A stretch of 64,000 nt of DNA, taken from assembly GCF_014635665.1 (NCBI RefSeq), contig NZ_BMDG01000004.1, positions 62,001 to 126,000 on the forward strand, read 5' to 3'. The notes under the pieces were generated by a model that was not told where the DNA came from, ran no database searches, and was given only the letters and a program-made list of their open reading frames with translations. This stretch comes from Isoptericola cucumis. Lineage in GTDB: Bacteria > Actinomycetota > Actinomycetes > Actinomycetales > Cellulomonadaceae. The position numbers and the translations under genes are program-made. Of this stretch, positions 8,521 to 15,598 are shown in pieces. Position 1 is the stretch's first letter; each line of letters starts with the position of its first letter.

Positions 8521-9549
8521 ATGACGCAGACCGCGGCCCCGGTTACGGCGCGGGAGCTCGTCCCGGACGTGACGACGCTGACCGAGCCCGGCGCGGGCCG
8601 CGACGACCCATGGGGCGGCGTGCTGGGCGCGCTCGAGATGACGGGCGTCTTCTGCTCGACCGGCCGGTTCAGCGAGCCGTGGGGCCTCGAGCTGCCGCCG
8701 CTGCCGAGCGTCCTGATGTACCACCTGCTGCTGGCCGGGCGCGCCGTGGTCGACGTCGAGGGGACCGCGCACGAGCTGGTGCCCGGCGACGTCGTGCTGG
8801 TGCCGCACGGCACGGGCCACCGCATCACGGGCGGCGCGGACGACCCGGCGGTCGGCCTGTGGGAGGTCGAGCGCACCGTCGTGGCGGAGCGCTACGAGCA
8901 GCTGCGGATCGACGGCGGCGGGCGCACGGCGACCCTGGTGTGCGGCGCAGTGGGCTTCGCGGAGCCCGGCGTCGGCCGCCTGCTGGCGAGCCTGCCGCCG
9001 GTGCTGAGCGCGCCGCGCGAGGGCCACGCGGGCGCCGGCGGAGTGCGCGCCGTCGTCGAGGCGATCGCACAGGAGGCCCTCCACCCGCGGCCCGGCACGG
9101 ACGTCGTGACGGCGCGCCTGGCGGACGTCGTGCTGGTGCACGCGATCCGCGGGTGGCTGGAGGCGGACGAGCCAGCGTCGGGGTGGCTGGGGGCGCTGCG
9201 CGACCCGGCGCTGGGCCCCGTCCTGCGCGCGGTGCACGCCGCGCCAGGCGAGCCGTGGACGCTGGGGTCGCTCGCCGCCGAGGCGCGGCTGTCGCGCTCG
9301 GCCTTCGCCGAGCGGTTCGCCCGGACCGTGGGGGAGCCGCCCATGGCGTACGTCGCCGGGCACCGGATGGACGTGGCCGCCCGCCTCCTGCGCGAGTCCG
9401 ACGCCTCGGTGGCCGCCGTCGCGCGGCGGGTCGGGTACGACTCGGGGCCGGGCTTCCACCGGGCCTTCGTGCGCCGCCACGGCTCCACACCGGGAGCATG
9501 GCGCACCGCGACCGGGCCGCAGAGCCTCGAGGACGTGCTCGGCGCGTGA
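8521..9549 (+). CDS. AraC family transcriptional regulator with cupin sensor domain
   Basis: 342 residues. The N-terminal part is a cupin-like AraC ligand domain (about 25-190; PSVLMYHLLLAGRAVVDVEGTAHELVPGDVVLVPHGTGHRI). The C-terminal AraC helix-turn-helix pair (about 235-335) includes WTLGSLAAEARLSRSAFAERF and the family signature VAAVARRVGYDSGPGFHRAFVRRHGSTPGAWR. It is divergent from the NAD(P)-binding oxidoreductase, which is the likely target. ATG 8521 is the first start after the promoter and sits 6 nt from the -10. Confidence 0.9.
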   Translation: MTQTAAPVTARELVPDVTTLTEPGAGRDDPWGGVLGALEMTGVFCSTGRFSEPWGLELPPLPSVLMYHLLLAGRAVVDVEGTAHELVPGDVVLVPHGTGHRITGGADDPAVGLWEVERTVVAERYEQLRIDGGGRTATLVCGAVGFAEPGVGRLLASLPPVLSAPREGHAGAGGVRAVVEAIAQEALHPRPGTDVVTARLADVVLVHAIRGWLEADEPASGWLGALRDPALGPVLRAVHAAPGEPWTLGSLAAEARLSRSAFAERFARTVGEPPMAYVAGHRMDVAARLLRESDASVAAVARRVGYDSGPGFHRAFVRRHGSTPGAWRTATGPQSLEDVLGA

Positions 9550-9571
9550 GCCGCCGGGGGAGAATGCCACG

Positions 9572-10420
9572 GTGAGCACCACCGAGCCCGACCGCCTCGC
9601 CCAGGTCACCGCGATCACCGACCCCGCCGACCCGCGCCTGCGCGACTACACGGACCTCAAGGACGTGAAGCTGCGCACCGTGCGCGAGCCCGCCGAGGGG
9701 CTGTACATGGCCGAGTCGTCGTCCGTGATCCGCCGTGCGCTCGAGGCGGGGCACCGGCCCCGGTCGTTCCTCATGGCGGAGAAGTGGCTGGACTCCATGG
9801 CGGACGTGCTCGTCGCGCACCCCGACGCGCCCGTGTACGTCGGCCCGGACGACGTCGTGCAGCAGATCACCGGGTTCCACCTGCACCGCGGGGCGCTCGC
9901 GGCCATGCACCGGCCCGTCCTGCCGGGCGTGCACGAGCTGCTCGCCGCCGCCCGCGGTGGGGCGGGTGCGCGCCGCGTCGCGGTGCTGGAGGACATCGTC
10001 GACCACACCAACGTCGGCGCGATCTTCCGCAGCGCCGCGGCGCTCGGGGTCGACGCCGTGCTGGTCTCGCCGCGCTGCGCGGACCCGCTGTACCGCCGGT
10101 CGGTGCGCGTGTCGATGGGCACCGTGTTCCAGGTGCCGTGGACGCGGCTGCCCTCGTGGCCCGGCGGGCTGCACGCGCTGGCCGACGACGGGTTCACCGT
10201 CGCGGCGCTGGCGCTCGCCGACGACTCCGTCTCCCTCGACGACCTGGTCGCGGAGCCGCCCGAGCGGCTCGCGACGGTGCTCGGGACCGAGGGCGACGGC
10301 CTGTCCCGCGGCGCGGTGGAGGCCGCCGACGTCGTGGTGCGGATCCCGATGGCCGGGGGAGTGGACTCGCTCAACGTGGCCGCGGCGTCCGCCGTCGCGT
10401 TCTGGGCGACCCGCATCTGA
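9572..10420 (+). CDS. TrmH/SpoU-family RNA 2'-O-methyltransferase
   Basis: 282 residues. The N-terminal substrate-binding domain (about 1-110) is followed by the SPOUT knot domain with the three SpoU motifs: VDHTNVGAIFRSAAALGVDAVLVSP (motif 1), ATVLGTEGDGLS (motif 2) and VRIPMAGGVDSLNVAAASAVAFW (motif 3, AdoMet-binding knot). It uses AdoMet to methylate a ribose 2'-OH in rRNA or tRNA; the exact target cannot be read. GTG 9572 follows GGGGGAGA. Confidence 0.9.
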   Translation: MSTTEPDRLAQVTAITDPADPRLRDYTDLKDVKLRTVREPAEGLYMAESSSVIRRALEAGHRPRSFLMAEKWLDSMADVLVAHPDAPVYVGPDDVVQQITGFHLHRGALAAMHRPVLPGVHELLAAARGGAGARRVAVLEDIVDHTNVGAIFRSAAALGVDAVLVSPRCADPLYRRSVRVSMGTVFQVPWTRLPSWPGGLHALADDGFTVAALALADDSVSLDDLVAEPPERLATVLGTEGDGLSRGAVEAADVVVRIPMAGGVDSLNVAAASAVAFWATRI

Positions 10421-10493
10421 CCTGACCGTGTTCGTCCTGTTCTTCGGCGATCGCGTTGCCGGTGTCGGTCGCACGGAACTCCAGGGCCGCCGT

Positions 10494-10499
10494 AGTTTG
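10494..10499 (+). promoter_or_regulatory. -10 box for DUF488-DUF2945 pair
   Basis: TAGTTT lies 5 nt before the ATG at 10505 with no Shine-Dalgarno between, so a leaderless transcript is likely. No convincing -35 was found. Confidence 0.45.
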
Positions 10500-10504
10500 G
10501 ACGC

Positions 10505-11122
10505 ATGATTCCGAGGCCGGTTGGCGACGTCGAGACGGACAGAGTCGTCGCCACTGCCGGGACGCCGGGCACGGTGTGGACGGTCGGGCACTGGACGTGC
10601 CCGCCTTCCGTCGTGCTCGACACGCTCGCGTCCGCGGACATCGACCTGCTCGTCGACGTGCGCAAGATGCCGGGCTCGCGCCGCAGCCCGCAGTTCGACG
10701 CTGACGAGATGCCGACATGGCTGGAAGCGGCCGGGATCGACTATCTGCACGTGAGCGAGCTCGGCGGACGACGCCCGAAGCAGAAAGACGTCGACCCGAC
10801 CCTCAACGCCGGCTGGCAGAACGCGAGCTTCAAGAACTACGCCGACTACACCCTGACGCCGGAGTTCGAGACCGGACTGAACCGGCTCACCGGCATGGCG
10901 GTCGACCGGCGGGTCGTGATGATGTGCGGCGAGCCGATGCCGTGGCGGTGCCACCGTCTGCTCATCTCGAACACGCTCACGGCCCGCGGATGGGCCGTCG
11001 TGCACCTGCTGAACGACGCGGAGCCGACTCAGCACGTTCTGGGACGGTGGGGCGCGCCGCCCGTCGTCGCCGAGGACGGCGTGGTGACCTACCCCGACGA
11101 GACACCAGGAGACGCATCATGA
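10505..11122 (+). CDS. DUF488 family protein
   Basis: 205 residues with DUF488 landmarks: TVGHWTCPPSVVLDTL, DVRKMPGSRRSPQF, LHVSELGGRR, NYADYTLTPEFETGL and the Cys/His element MMCGEPMPWRCHRLLI. The biochemical function of DUF488 is unknown; the conserved Cys-x(7)-Cys-His looks like a reactive or metal site (inference). The N-terminus is about 20 residues longer than the domain. The stop overlaps the next start (ATGA), so it is coupled to a DUF2945 gene. Confidence 0.85.
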   Translation: MIPRPVGDVETDRVVATAGTPGTVWTVGHWTCPPSVVLDTLASADIDLLVDVRKMPGSRRSPQFDADEMPTWLEAAGIDYLHVSELGGRRPKQKDVDPTLNAGWQNASFKNYADYTLTPEFETGLNRLTGMAVDRRVVMMCGEPMPWRCHRLLISNTLTARGWAVVHLLNDAEPTQHVLGRWGAPPVVAEDGVVTYPDETPGDAS

Positions 11123-11334
11123 GCGAGAGGTACTCGGTCGGTGACCACGTCGGCTGGAACTCCGAGGCGGGCCGGGTCTCCGGCACGATCACGAGGGTTC
11201 ACACCCGAGACTTCGAATACAAGGGACACCGCCGTCGTGCGAGCGAGGCCGAGCCCCAGTACGAGATCAAGAGCGACAGGACCGACCACGTCGCCGCTCA
11301 CAAGGGATCGGCTCTCACCAGGCTCGAGGGCTGA
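11119..11334 (+). CDS. DUF2945 (HVA1/Tudor-like) small protein
   Basis: 71 residues; almost the whole protein is the DUF2945 domain: YSVGDHVGWNSEAGRVSGTI, VHTRDFEYKGHRRRASEAEP, QYEIKSDRTDHVAAHKGSAL. The fold resembles SH3/Tudor-type barrels and occurs in small stress-associated proteins of unknown role. ATG 11119 overlaps the DUF488 stop by 4 bp (ATGA), so the two are made together. A terminator-like hairpin follows at 11375-11408. Confidence 0.85.
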   Translation: MSERYSVGDHVGWNSEAGRVSGTITRVHTRDFEYKGHRRRASEAEPQYEIKSDRTDHVAAHKGSALTRLEG

Positions 11335-11374
11335 TGCGCTCGAGCGTCACGGACGCGCCCGAGCTGTGGTGCGG

Positions 11375-11408
11375 GCGAGGGGCCGACGCGCGTGCACCGG
11401 CCCCTCGC
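11375..11408. terminator. Bidirectional terminator between DUF2945 and GH84 genes
   Basis: GCGAGGGGCC (11375-11384) pairs perfectly with GGCCCCTCGC (11399-11408) around a 14-nt loop, in the gap between two convergent genes. Confidence 0.7.
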
Positions 11409-11437
11409 TGTCGTCACGCCTTGTACTCAGCGGCCGC

Positions 11438-13408
11438 TCAGCCCCGCATCGTGCTGGCCAGGTCCTCGAGGAACACGTCGAGCACGCCGTCGCCGAGCTT
11501 CACCGGTGCCGCGCCCCACCGGTTGTCCGGCGGGTCGACGATCACCTCGGCCGCGGCGTCGGCGGACTCCTGCGCCTCGGCGAGGAGGTCGTCGCGGGCG
11601 TCCGTGTCGCCGTCGAGGTCGGCCTGCGCCGCGTCGAGCGTCGCCAGGAACGCGTCCCCCCACAGCTCGTTCGCGTCGAGCCAGGGCGCGGCGTCCGCGA
11701 GGAACTCGGGGTCGACGTCGGAGTCGCGCAGCGTCGCGGGGATCGAGTCGATCAGCTCGGCGCGCTCGCGCAGGCCGTCGAGGGCCGCCTGCCGGTCGCC
11801 CGACTCCCAGTGCCCCCAGAAGTCCTCGAGGTCGGCCGCGAGCGCGGGTGCCTGCGGCTGCCACGGGTCGCCGAAGCTCGGCGCCAGGTGGTTGAGGTCG
11901 CCGAAGGCGAGCAGGGCCTCCACCGCCTCGGGGTCGTCGCCGGAGAGGTAGCGCATCGCCTCCGTCCAGCTGCGGTCGGCGTCGTAGGCGCGGTCGTTCC
12001 AGGCGAAGTCGAGCATGCCGAAGACGGCGACCTTGCTCGCCGACGCCTGGTTCATCGGGTTGGACACGAGGCCCGCGAGGTGGTCCGACAGACCCGCCTC
12101 GCGCTTGTCGTACGGCGCCAGGAGCAGGCGGCCGCTGGACTGCCCGAAGTCGTTGACCGGGTAGTTGTCCCACAGGAAGGTCGGGCCGCCGAAAACGGTG
12201 TCGGCCTCGATCGCCTGGTCGACCGAGATGGACTGGGGCACCACGTCGTTGCCGGTCCACATCACCACGACGTCCTCGTCCATCTCGCGCAGCGCGGCCT
12301 TGTAGGGCGACTCCGTGGTGTTGTAGTACTCGGTCGGGACCATCTGCAGCGGCTGGGCGCCCTCGTGCGTCTCGATCCACTCCTGCTGCACACGGGTGAG
12401 GAAGTCGGCCTGCGCCTTGCCGGCGCTCGCCGGGGTGGGGTCGCCGTACGCCTCCTGGTCCGAGTCGCAGGCCCAGCTGGTGTAGTCGATGTCGTCGAGC
12501 GGGATGCTGAAGGCCCGCACGCCGACGTCGTAGAGCGCCTGGAACTTCGCCTCCAGGGCGGCCATGTCGGCGTTGCTCGAGTAGCAGATGCTGTTGCCGG
12601 GCGAGAGGGCGAACGTGAACCGGACGTGGTTCGCGGTGGCGGCGTCGACGAGCTCGGTCAGCTGCGCGAACGTGTCGGCCGGGTAGGGCTCGCGCCACTT
12701 CTCGCGGTGATAGGGGTCGTCCTTCGGGGCGTACACGTACGTGTTCGCCTTGACGTCGCCGTAGAACGACAGCTGGTCGAGCCGTTCCGCGTGGGTCCAC
12801 GGCTCGCCGTAGAAGCCCTCGATCGAGCCGCGCAGCGGCATCGCGGGGAAGTCGCGGACCGTGGCCCCGGCGACGGACGTGCCGCCGCGGGCGTCCGTGA
12901 GCAGCTGCTCGAGCGTCTGGACCGCGTAGAACTGGCCGGCGGCGTCCGCGCCGGCCAGCGCGACCGTGCCGAGCCGGCCCGCCCCGCGGTCGACGTGGAC
13001 CGCGTAGGCCTCGTCGTGGTCCGGCACGGTGACGCCGTCGAGCGCGTCCTGCACGTCCGCGCGCGCCTCGTCGCCCAGCACGATCTGCACGGGCGCGCGC
13101 CCGGGCCGGGGGTCCTTGCCGGCGTCGCGGCTGCTGATCGACCGGACCCCGTGGCCGAGCAGGGTCTCCTCGAGCGCGGTGCGGGCGGCGGGGTCGGTGT
13201 CGTCGCCGACGACGAGCTCGACCCGCGCCGGGAGGGGCACGTCGCGCCCCGTGCGCGTCATCTCCTGCGGGGCGGGGCTGACGACGGGCAGGTCGCCGGG
13301 TCCGGGCGGCTCGGCGGCGGCGGGCGCCACCGCCGCCCCGGTGCCGAGCAGCGTCGCGGCGGCGATCAGGCCCGCGCCGATGCGGCGTCTTCCGATGGTC
13401 GTGGTCAT
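11438..13408 (-). CDS. Secreted beta-N-acetylglucosaminidase, GH84
   Basis: 656 residues. A Sec signal peptide (about 1-31; RRR, hydrophobic core, cleavage near APAAAE) is followed by an N-terminal GH20b/GH84-like accessory domain (about 35-165). The GH84 barrel (about 170-460) includes RGSIEGFYGEPWTHAERL and the adjacent catalytic Asp pair in SIPLDDIDYTSW (substrate-assisted mechanism through the 2-acetamido group); a helical C-terminal domain completes it. It would remove terminal GlcNAc from chitin-, glycan- or peptidoglycan-derived sugars outside the cell. ATG 13408 has GGAGG 5 nt upstream. A perfect DasR-type box 12 nt before the ATG suggests induction by amino-sugar signals. Confidence 0.92.
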   Translation of the reverse strand: MTTTIGRRRIGAGLIAAATLLGTGAAVAPAAAEPPGPGDLPVVSPAPQEMTRTGRDVPLPARVELVVGDDTDPAARTALEETLLGHGVRSISSRDAGKDPRPGRAPVQIVLGDEARADVQDALDGVTVPDHDEAYAVHVDRGAGRLGTVALAGADAAGQFYAVQTLEQLLTDARGGTSVAGATVRDFPAMPLRGSIEGFYGEPWTHAERLDQLSFYGDVKANTYVYAPKDDPYHREKWREPYPADTFAQLTELVDAATANHVRFTFALSPGNSICYSSNADMAALEAKFQALYDVGVRAFSIPLDDIDYTSWACDSDQEAYGDPTPASAGKAQADFLTRVQQEWIETHEGAQPLQMVPTEYYNTTESPYKAALREMDEDVVVMWTGNDVVPQSISVDQAIEADTVFGGPTFLWDNYPVNDFGQSSGRLLLAPYDKREAGLSDHLAGLVSNPMNQASASKVAVFGMLDFAWNDRAYDADRSWTEAMRYLSGDDPEAVEALLAFGDLNHLAPSFGDPWQPQAPALAADLEDFWGHWESGDRQAALDGLRERAELIDSIPATLRDSDVDPEFLADAAPWLDANELWGDAFLATLDAAQADLDGDTDARDDLLAEAQESADAAAEVIVDPPDNRWGAAPVKLGDGVLDVFLEDLASTMRG

Positions 13409-13420
13409 GCGTACCTCCAT

Positions 13421-13432
13421 TGGTCTAGACCA
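13421..13432. promoter_or_regulatory. DasR-responsive element (dre) upstream of GH84 gene
   Basis: TGGTCTAGACCA is a perfect 12-bp palindrome and equals the core of the streptomycete DasR consensus (known: A-C/G-TGGTCTAGACCA-C/G-T). It lies only 12 bp before the start codon of a GlcNAc-releasing enzyme, a position suited to repression. DasR releases DNA on binding glucosamine-6-phosphate in Streptomyces; the regulator here is not in the window. Confidence 0.85.
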
Positions 13433-13544
13433 GGAGTCGACAACGCTGTCAATCGAGGGCGGCGCTGTCAACGACGCCGCGCGGGCGTGGCGCACCCTCG
13501 GTCGCCCGGCCCGGTGCTCGTGACCTGGATCACGGACCGGGGGG

Positions 13545-13580
13545 TTTTCAGGTCGAGCGATGAAGGTTAGCCTCACCTAC
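13545..13580 (+). promoter_or_regulatory. Iron-box (IdeR/DmdR-type) promoter of siderophore-uptake operon
   Basis: GAAGGTTAGCCTCACCTAC (13562-13580) matches the 19-bp IdeR/DtxR consensus TTAGGTTAGCCTAACCTAA at 15 positions. A -10 box TAGCCT (13568-13573) lies inside it, TTTTCA (13545-13550) is 17 bp upstream, and GTG 13581 follows directly, so the box covers the promoter of a leaderless message. Fe-loaded repressor would shut it off. Confidence 0.8.
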
Positions 13581-14480
13581 GTGAGTCAGACCTTGGTTGA
13601 GCCGACGCAGGCCCGTGTCGCGCACGGACAGGTCGCGCTGTCCGGACGCGACCTGCGGCTGTCGTACGACAAGCGCACCGTGGTGGACGGCGCGGCCATC
13701 GAGCTGCGCCAGGGCGCGGTCACCGCGCTCCTCGGCCCGAACGGCTCCGGCAAGTCGACCCTGCTGCGCTCGCTGGCCCGCCTGCACCGGCCCGACGCCG
13801 GCACCGTCCGGCTCGACCGTGCCGACGGTTCCGGCGGTTCCGGCGAGGTGGCGGACGGCGAGGACGCCCTCGCCCTGCACCCCAAGGAGTTCGCGCGGCG
13901 GGTCACGCTGCTCTCGCAGAGCCGGCCCACGCCCAGCGGCGTGACGGTGCGCGACGTCGTCGCCTACGGCCGCCACCCGTACCGCGGACGCTTCCGCACC
14001 GCCGACCCGGACGGGCCGCGCGCCGTCGCGCACGCCATGGAGGTCACCGGCGTGGCGACGATGGCGGACCGCGGCGTCGACGAGCTCTCCGGCGGCGAGC
14101 TGCAGCGCGTATGGCTCGCCACCTGCCTCGCGCAGGACACCGGCGTGCTGCTGCTCGACGAGCCCACCACCTACCTCGACCTGCGCTACCAGGTCGAGCT
14201 CCTCGACCTGGTGCGCGACCTCGCGCGCGTGCACGGCGTCGCCGTGGGCGTGGTCCTGCACGACCTCGACCAGGCCGCCGCCGTGGCGGACCACGTCGTG
14301 GTGCTGCACCAGGGGGTCGTCCGGGCGTCCGGACCGGCCGCCGAGGTGCTCACCGGCGAGCTGCTGACCGAGGTCTACGGCATCCACGTCGACGTGTACA
14401 CCCACCCGATCACCGGCCGGACCTGCTGCGAGGCCGTCAGCCGGCACGACGTCCGGCGCGCCGCCGCAGCCGCCGTCTGA
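13581..14480 (+). CDS. Iron-siderophore ABC transporter ATPase (FecE/FhuC-like)
   Basis: 299 residues. Walker A LLGPNGSGKST (about 54-64), signature LSGGELQRVWLATCL, Walker B GVLLLDEPTTYLD and H-loop VVLHDLDQA are complete. ATTYLDLRYQVELL is typical of FecE/FhuC proteins. It would power import of a ferric siderophore with the lipoprotein and the fused permease downstream. GTG 13581 is chosen over ATG 13560 because the promoter and iron box overlap the latter. The C-terminus has two Cys (TCCEAV), common in this group. Confidence 0.92.
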   Translation: MSQTLVEPTQARVAHGQVALSGRDLRLSYDKRTVVDGAAIELRQGAVTALLGPNGSGKSTLLRSLARLHRPDAGTVRLDRADGSGGSGEVADGEDALALHPKEFARRVTLLSQSRPTPSGVTVRDVVAYGRHPYRGRFRTADPDGPRAVAHAMEVTGVATMADRGVDELSGGELQRVWLATCLAQDTGVLLLDEPTTYLDLRYQVELLDLVRDLARVHGVAVGVVLHDLDQAAAVADHVVVLHQGVVRASGPAAEVLTGELLTEVYGIHVDVYTHPITGRTCCEAVSRHDVRRAAAAAV

Positions 14481-14600
14481 CCGACGCGACGGCGCCGAGA
14501 CCACGTCGCCGTGCGCTCACCCGCTTCCCCCCTGGCACGCCCCGCGCCCCACACGTGCGCCGCCGCAGTCCGGCGGCGCGCACCGACCCGAAGGACACCC

Positions 14601-15593
14601 ATGCGCTCCCGCCCCGCCACCCGCCCCCTGCTCGCCGGCGCGACCGCCGCGCTCGCGGCGCTCGCGCTCGCCGCCTGCGGCACCACCGAGGAGCCCGAGG
14701 CCGACGCGGCCGCCGAGGCCCCGGCCGCCTCCGGCCCCGTGACGTACACCGACGAGCGCGGCGAGCACACCCTCGACGCGCCCGCGACCGACGTCGTCTC
14801 CCTCGAGTGGGGCCTCACGGAGAACCTCGTCGCGCTCGGGGTCGACCCGATCGGCCAGGCCGACGTCGAGGGCTACAACACCTGGGACACCGCGGCCCCG
14901 ATCGACGCCGAGACGCCGGACGTCGGTACGCGCGGCGAGCCGAGCCTCGACGCGATCTCCGCGCTCGAGCCCGACCTCGTGGTCACGACCACCGACCTGC
15001 CGGCGAACGTCATCGCGCAGATCGAGGAGGTCGCCCCGGTGCTCACCCTGCGCGGCTCCGACGGCGAGGACCCGCTGGGGTACATGCGCGAGACCGTCAC
15101 GACGCTGGGCGAGGTCACCGGCATGCAGGACGCCGCCACGAGCGTGCTCGAGGAGTTCGACGCCAAGGTCGCGGAGGCCAGCACGGCCATCGACGACGCC
15201 GGCCTCGCCGGCGCCGAGTTCGCCATGGCGGACGGCTGGATCGCCAACGGCACCGTGTCCGTGCGCATGTTCACCCCGGGCTCCTTCTTCGGGGCGCTCG
15301 GCGAGGAGATCGGGCTCAAGAACGCCTGGACGAAGGGCGGCGACCCGGACTACGGCCTCGCGCAGACCGACGTCGAGGGCCTCACCGCGCTCGGCGACGT
15401 GCAGTTCGTCTACGTCGCCAACGACTCCGAGGCCGACCCGTACGCCGACGGGCTCAAGGGCAACAAGGTCTGGGAGCAGCTGCCGTTCGTCGCCGCGGGC
15501 GACGTGCACCGCCTCCCCGACGGCCTGTGGATGTTCGGCGGCCCGCTGTCCGGCGAGGCGTACATCGACGCCCTCGTCGACGCTCTCGCCTGA
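14601..15593 (+). CDS. Iron-siderophore ABC transporter substrate-binding lipoprotein
   Basis: 330 residues. The signal peptide ends in lipobox LAAC (Cys about 24), so the mature protein is lipid-anchored outside the membrane. The body is a FecB/FepB-like bilobed binding protein (VTYTDERGEHTLDAPATDVVSLEWGLTENLVALGVDPIG; ALEPDLVVTTTDLPANVIAQIEEVAPVLTL). It would capture the ferric siderophore and hand it to the permease 6 bp downstream. ATG follows GAAGGA. Confidence 0.93.
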   Translation: MRSRPATRPLLAGATAALAALALAACGTTEEPEADAAAEAPAASGPVTYTDERGEHTLDAPATDVVSLEWGLTENLVALGVDPIGQADVEGYNTWDTAAPIDAETPDVGTRGEPSLDAISALEPDLVVTTTDLPANVIAQIEEVAPVLTLRGSDGEDPLGYMRETVTTLGEVTGMQDAATSVLEEFDAKVAEASTAIDDAGLAGAEFAMADGWIANGTVSVRMFTPGSFFGALGEEIGLKNAWTKGGDPDYGLAQTDVEGLTALGDVQFVYVANDSEADPYADGLKGNKVWEQLPFVAAGDVHRLPDGLWMFGGPLSGEAYIDALVDALA

Positions 15594-15598
15594 CCGGC

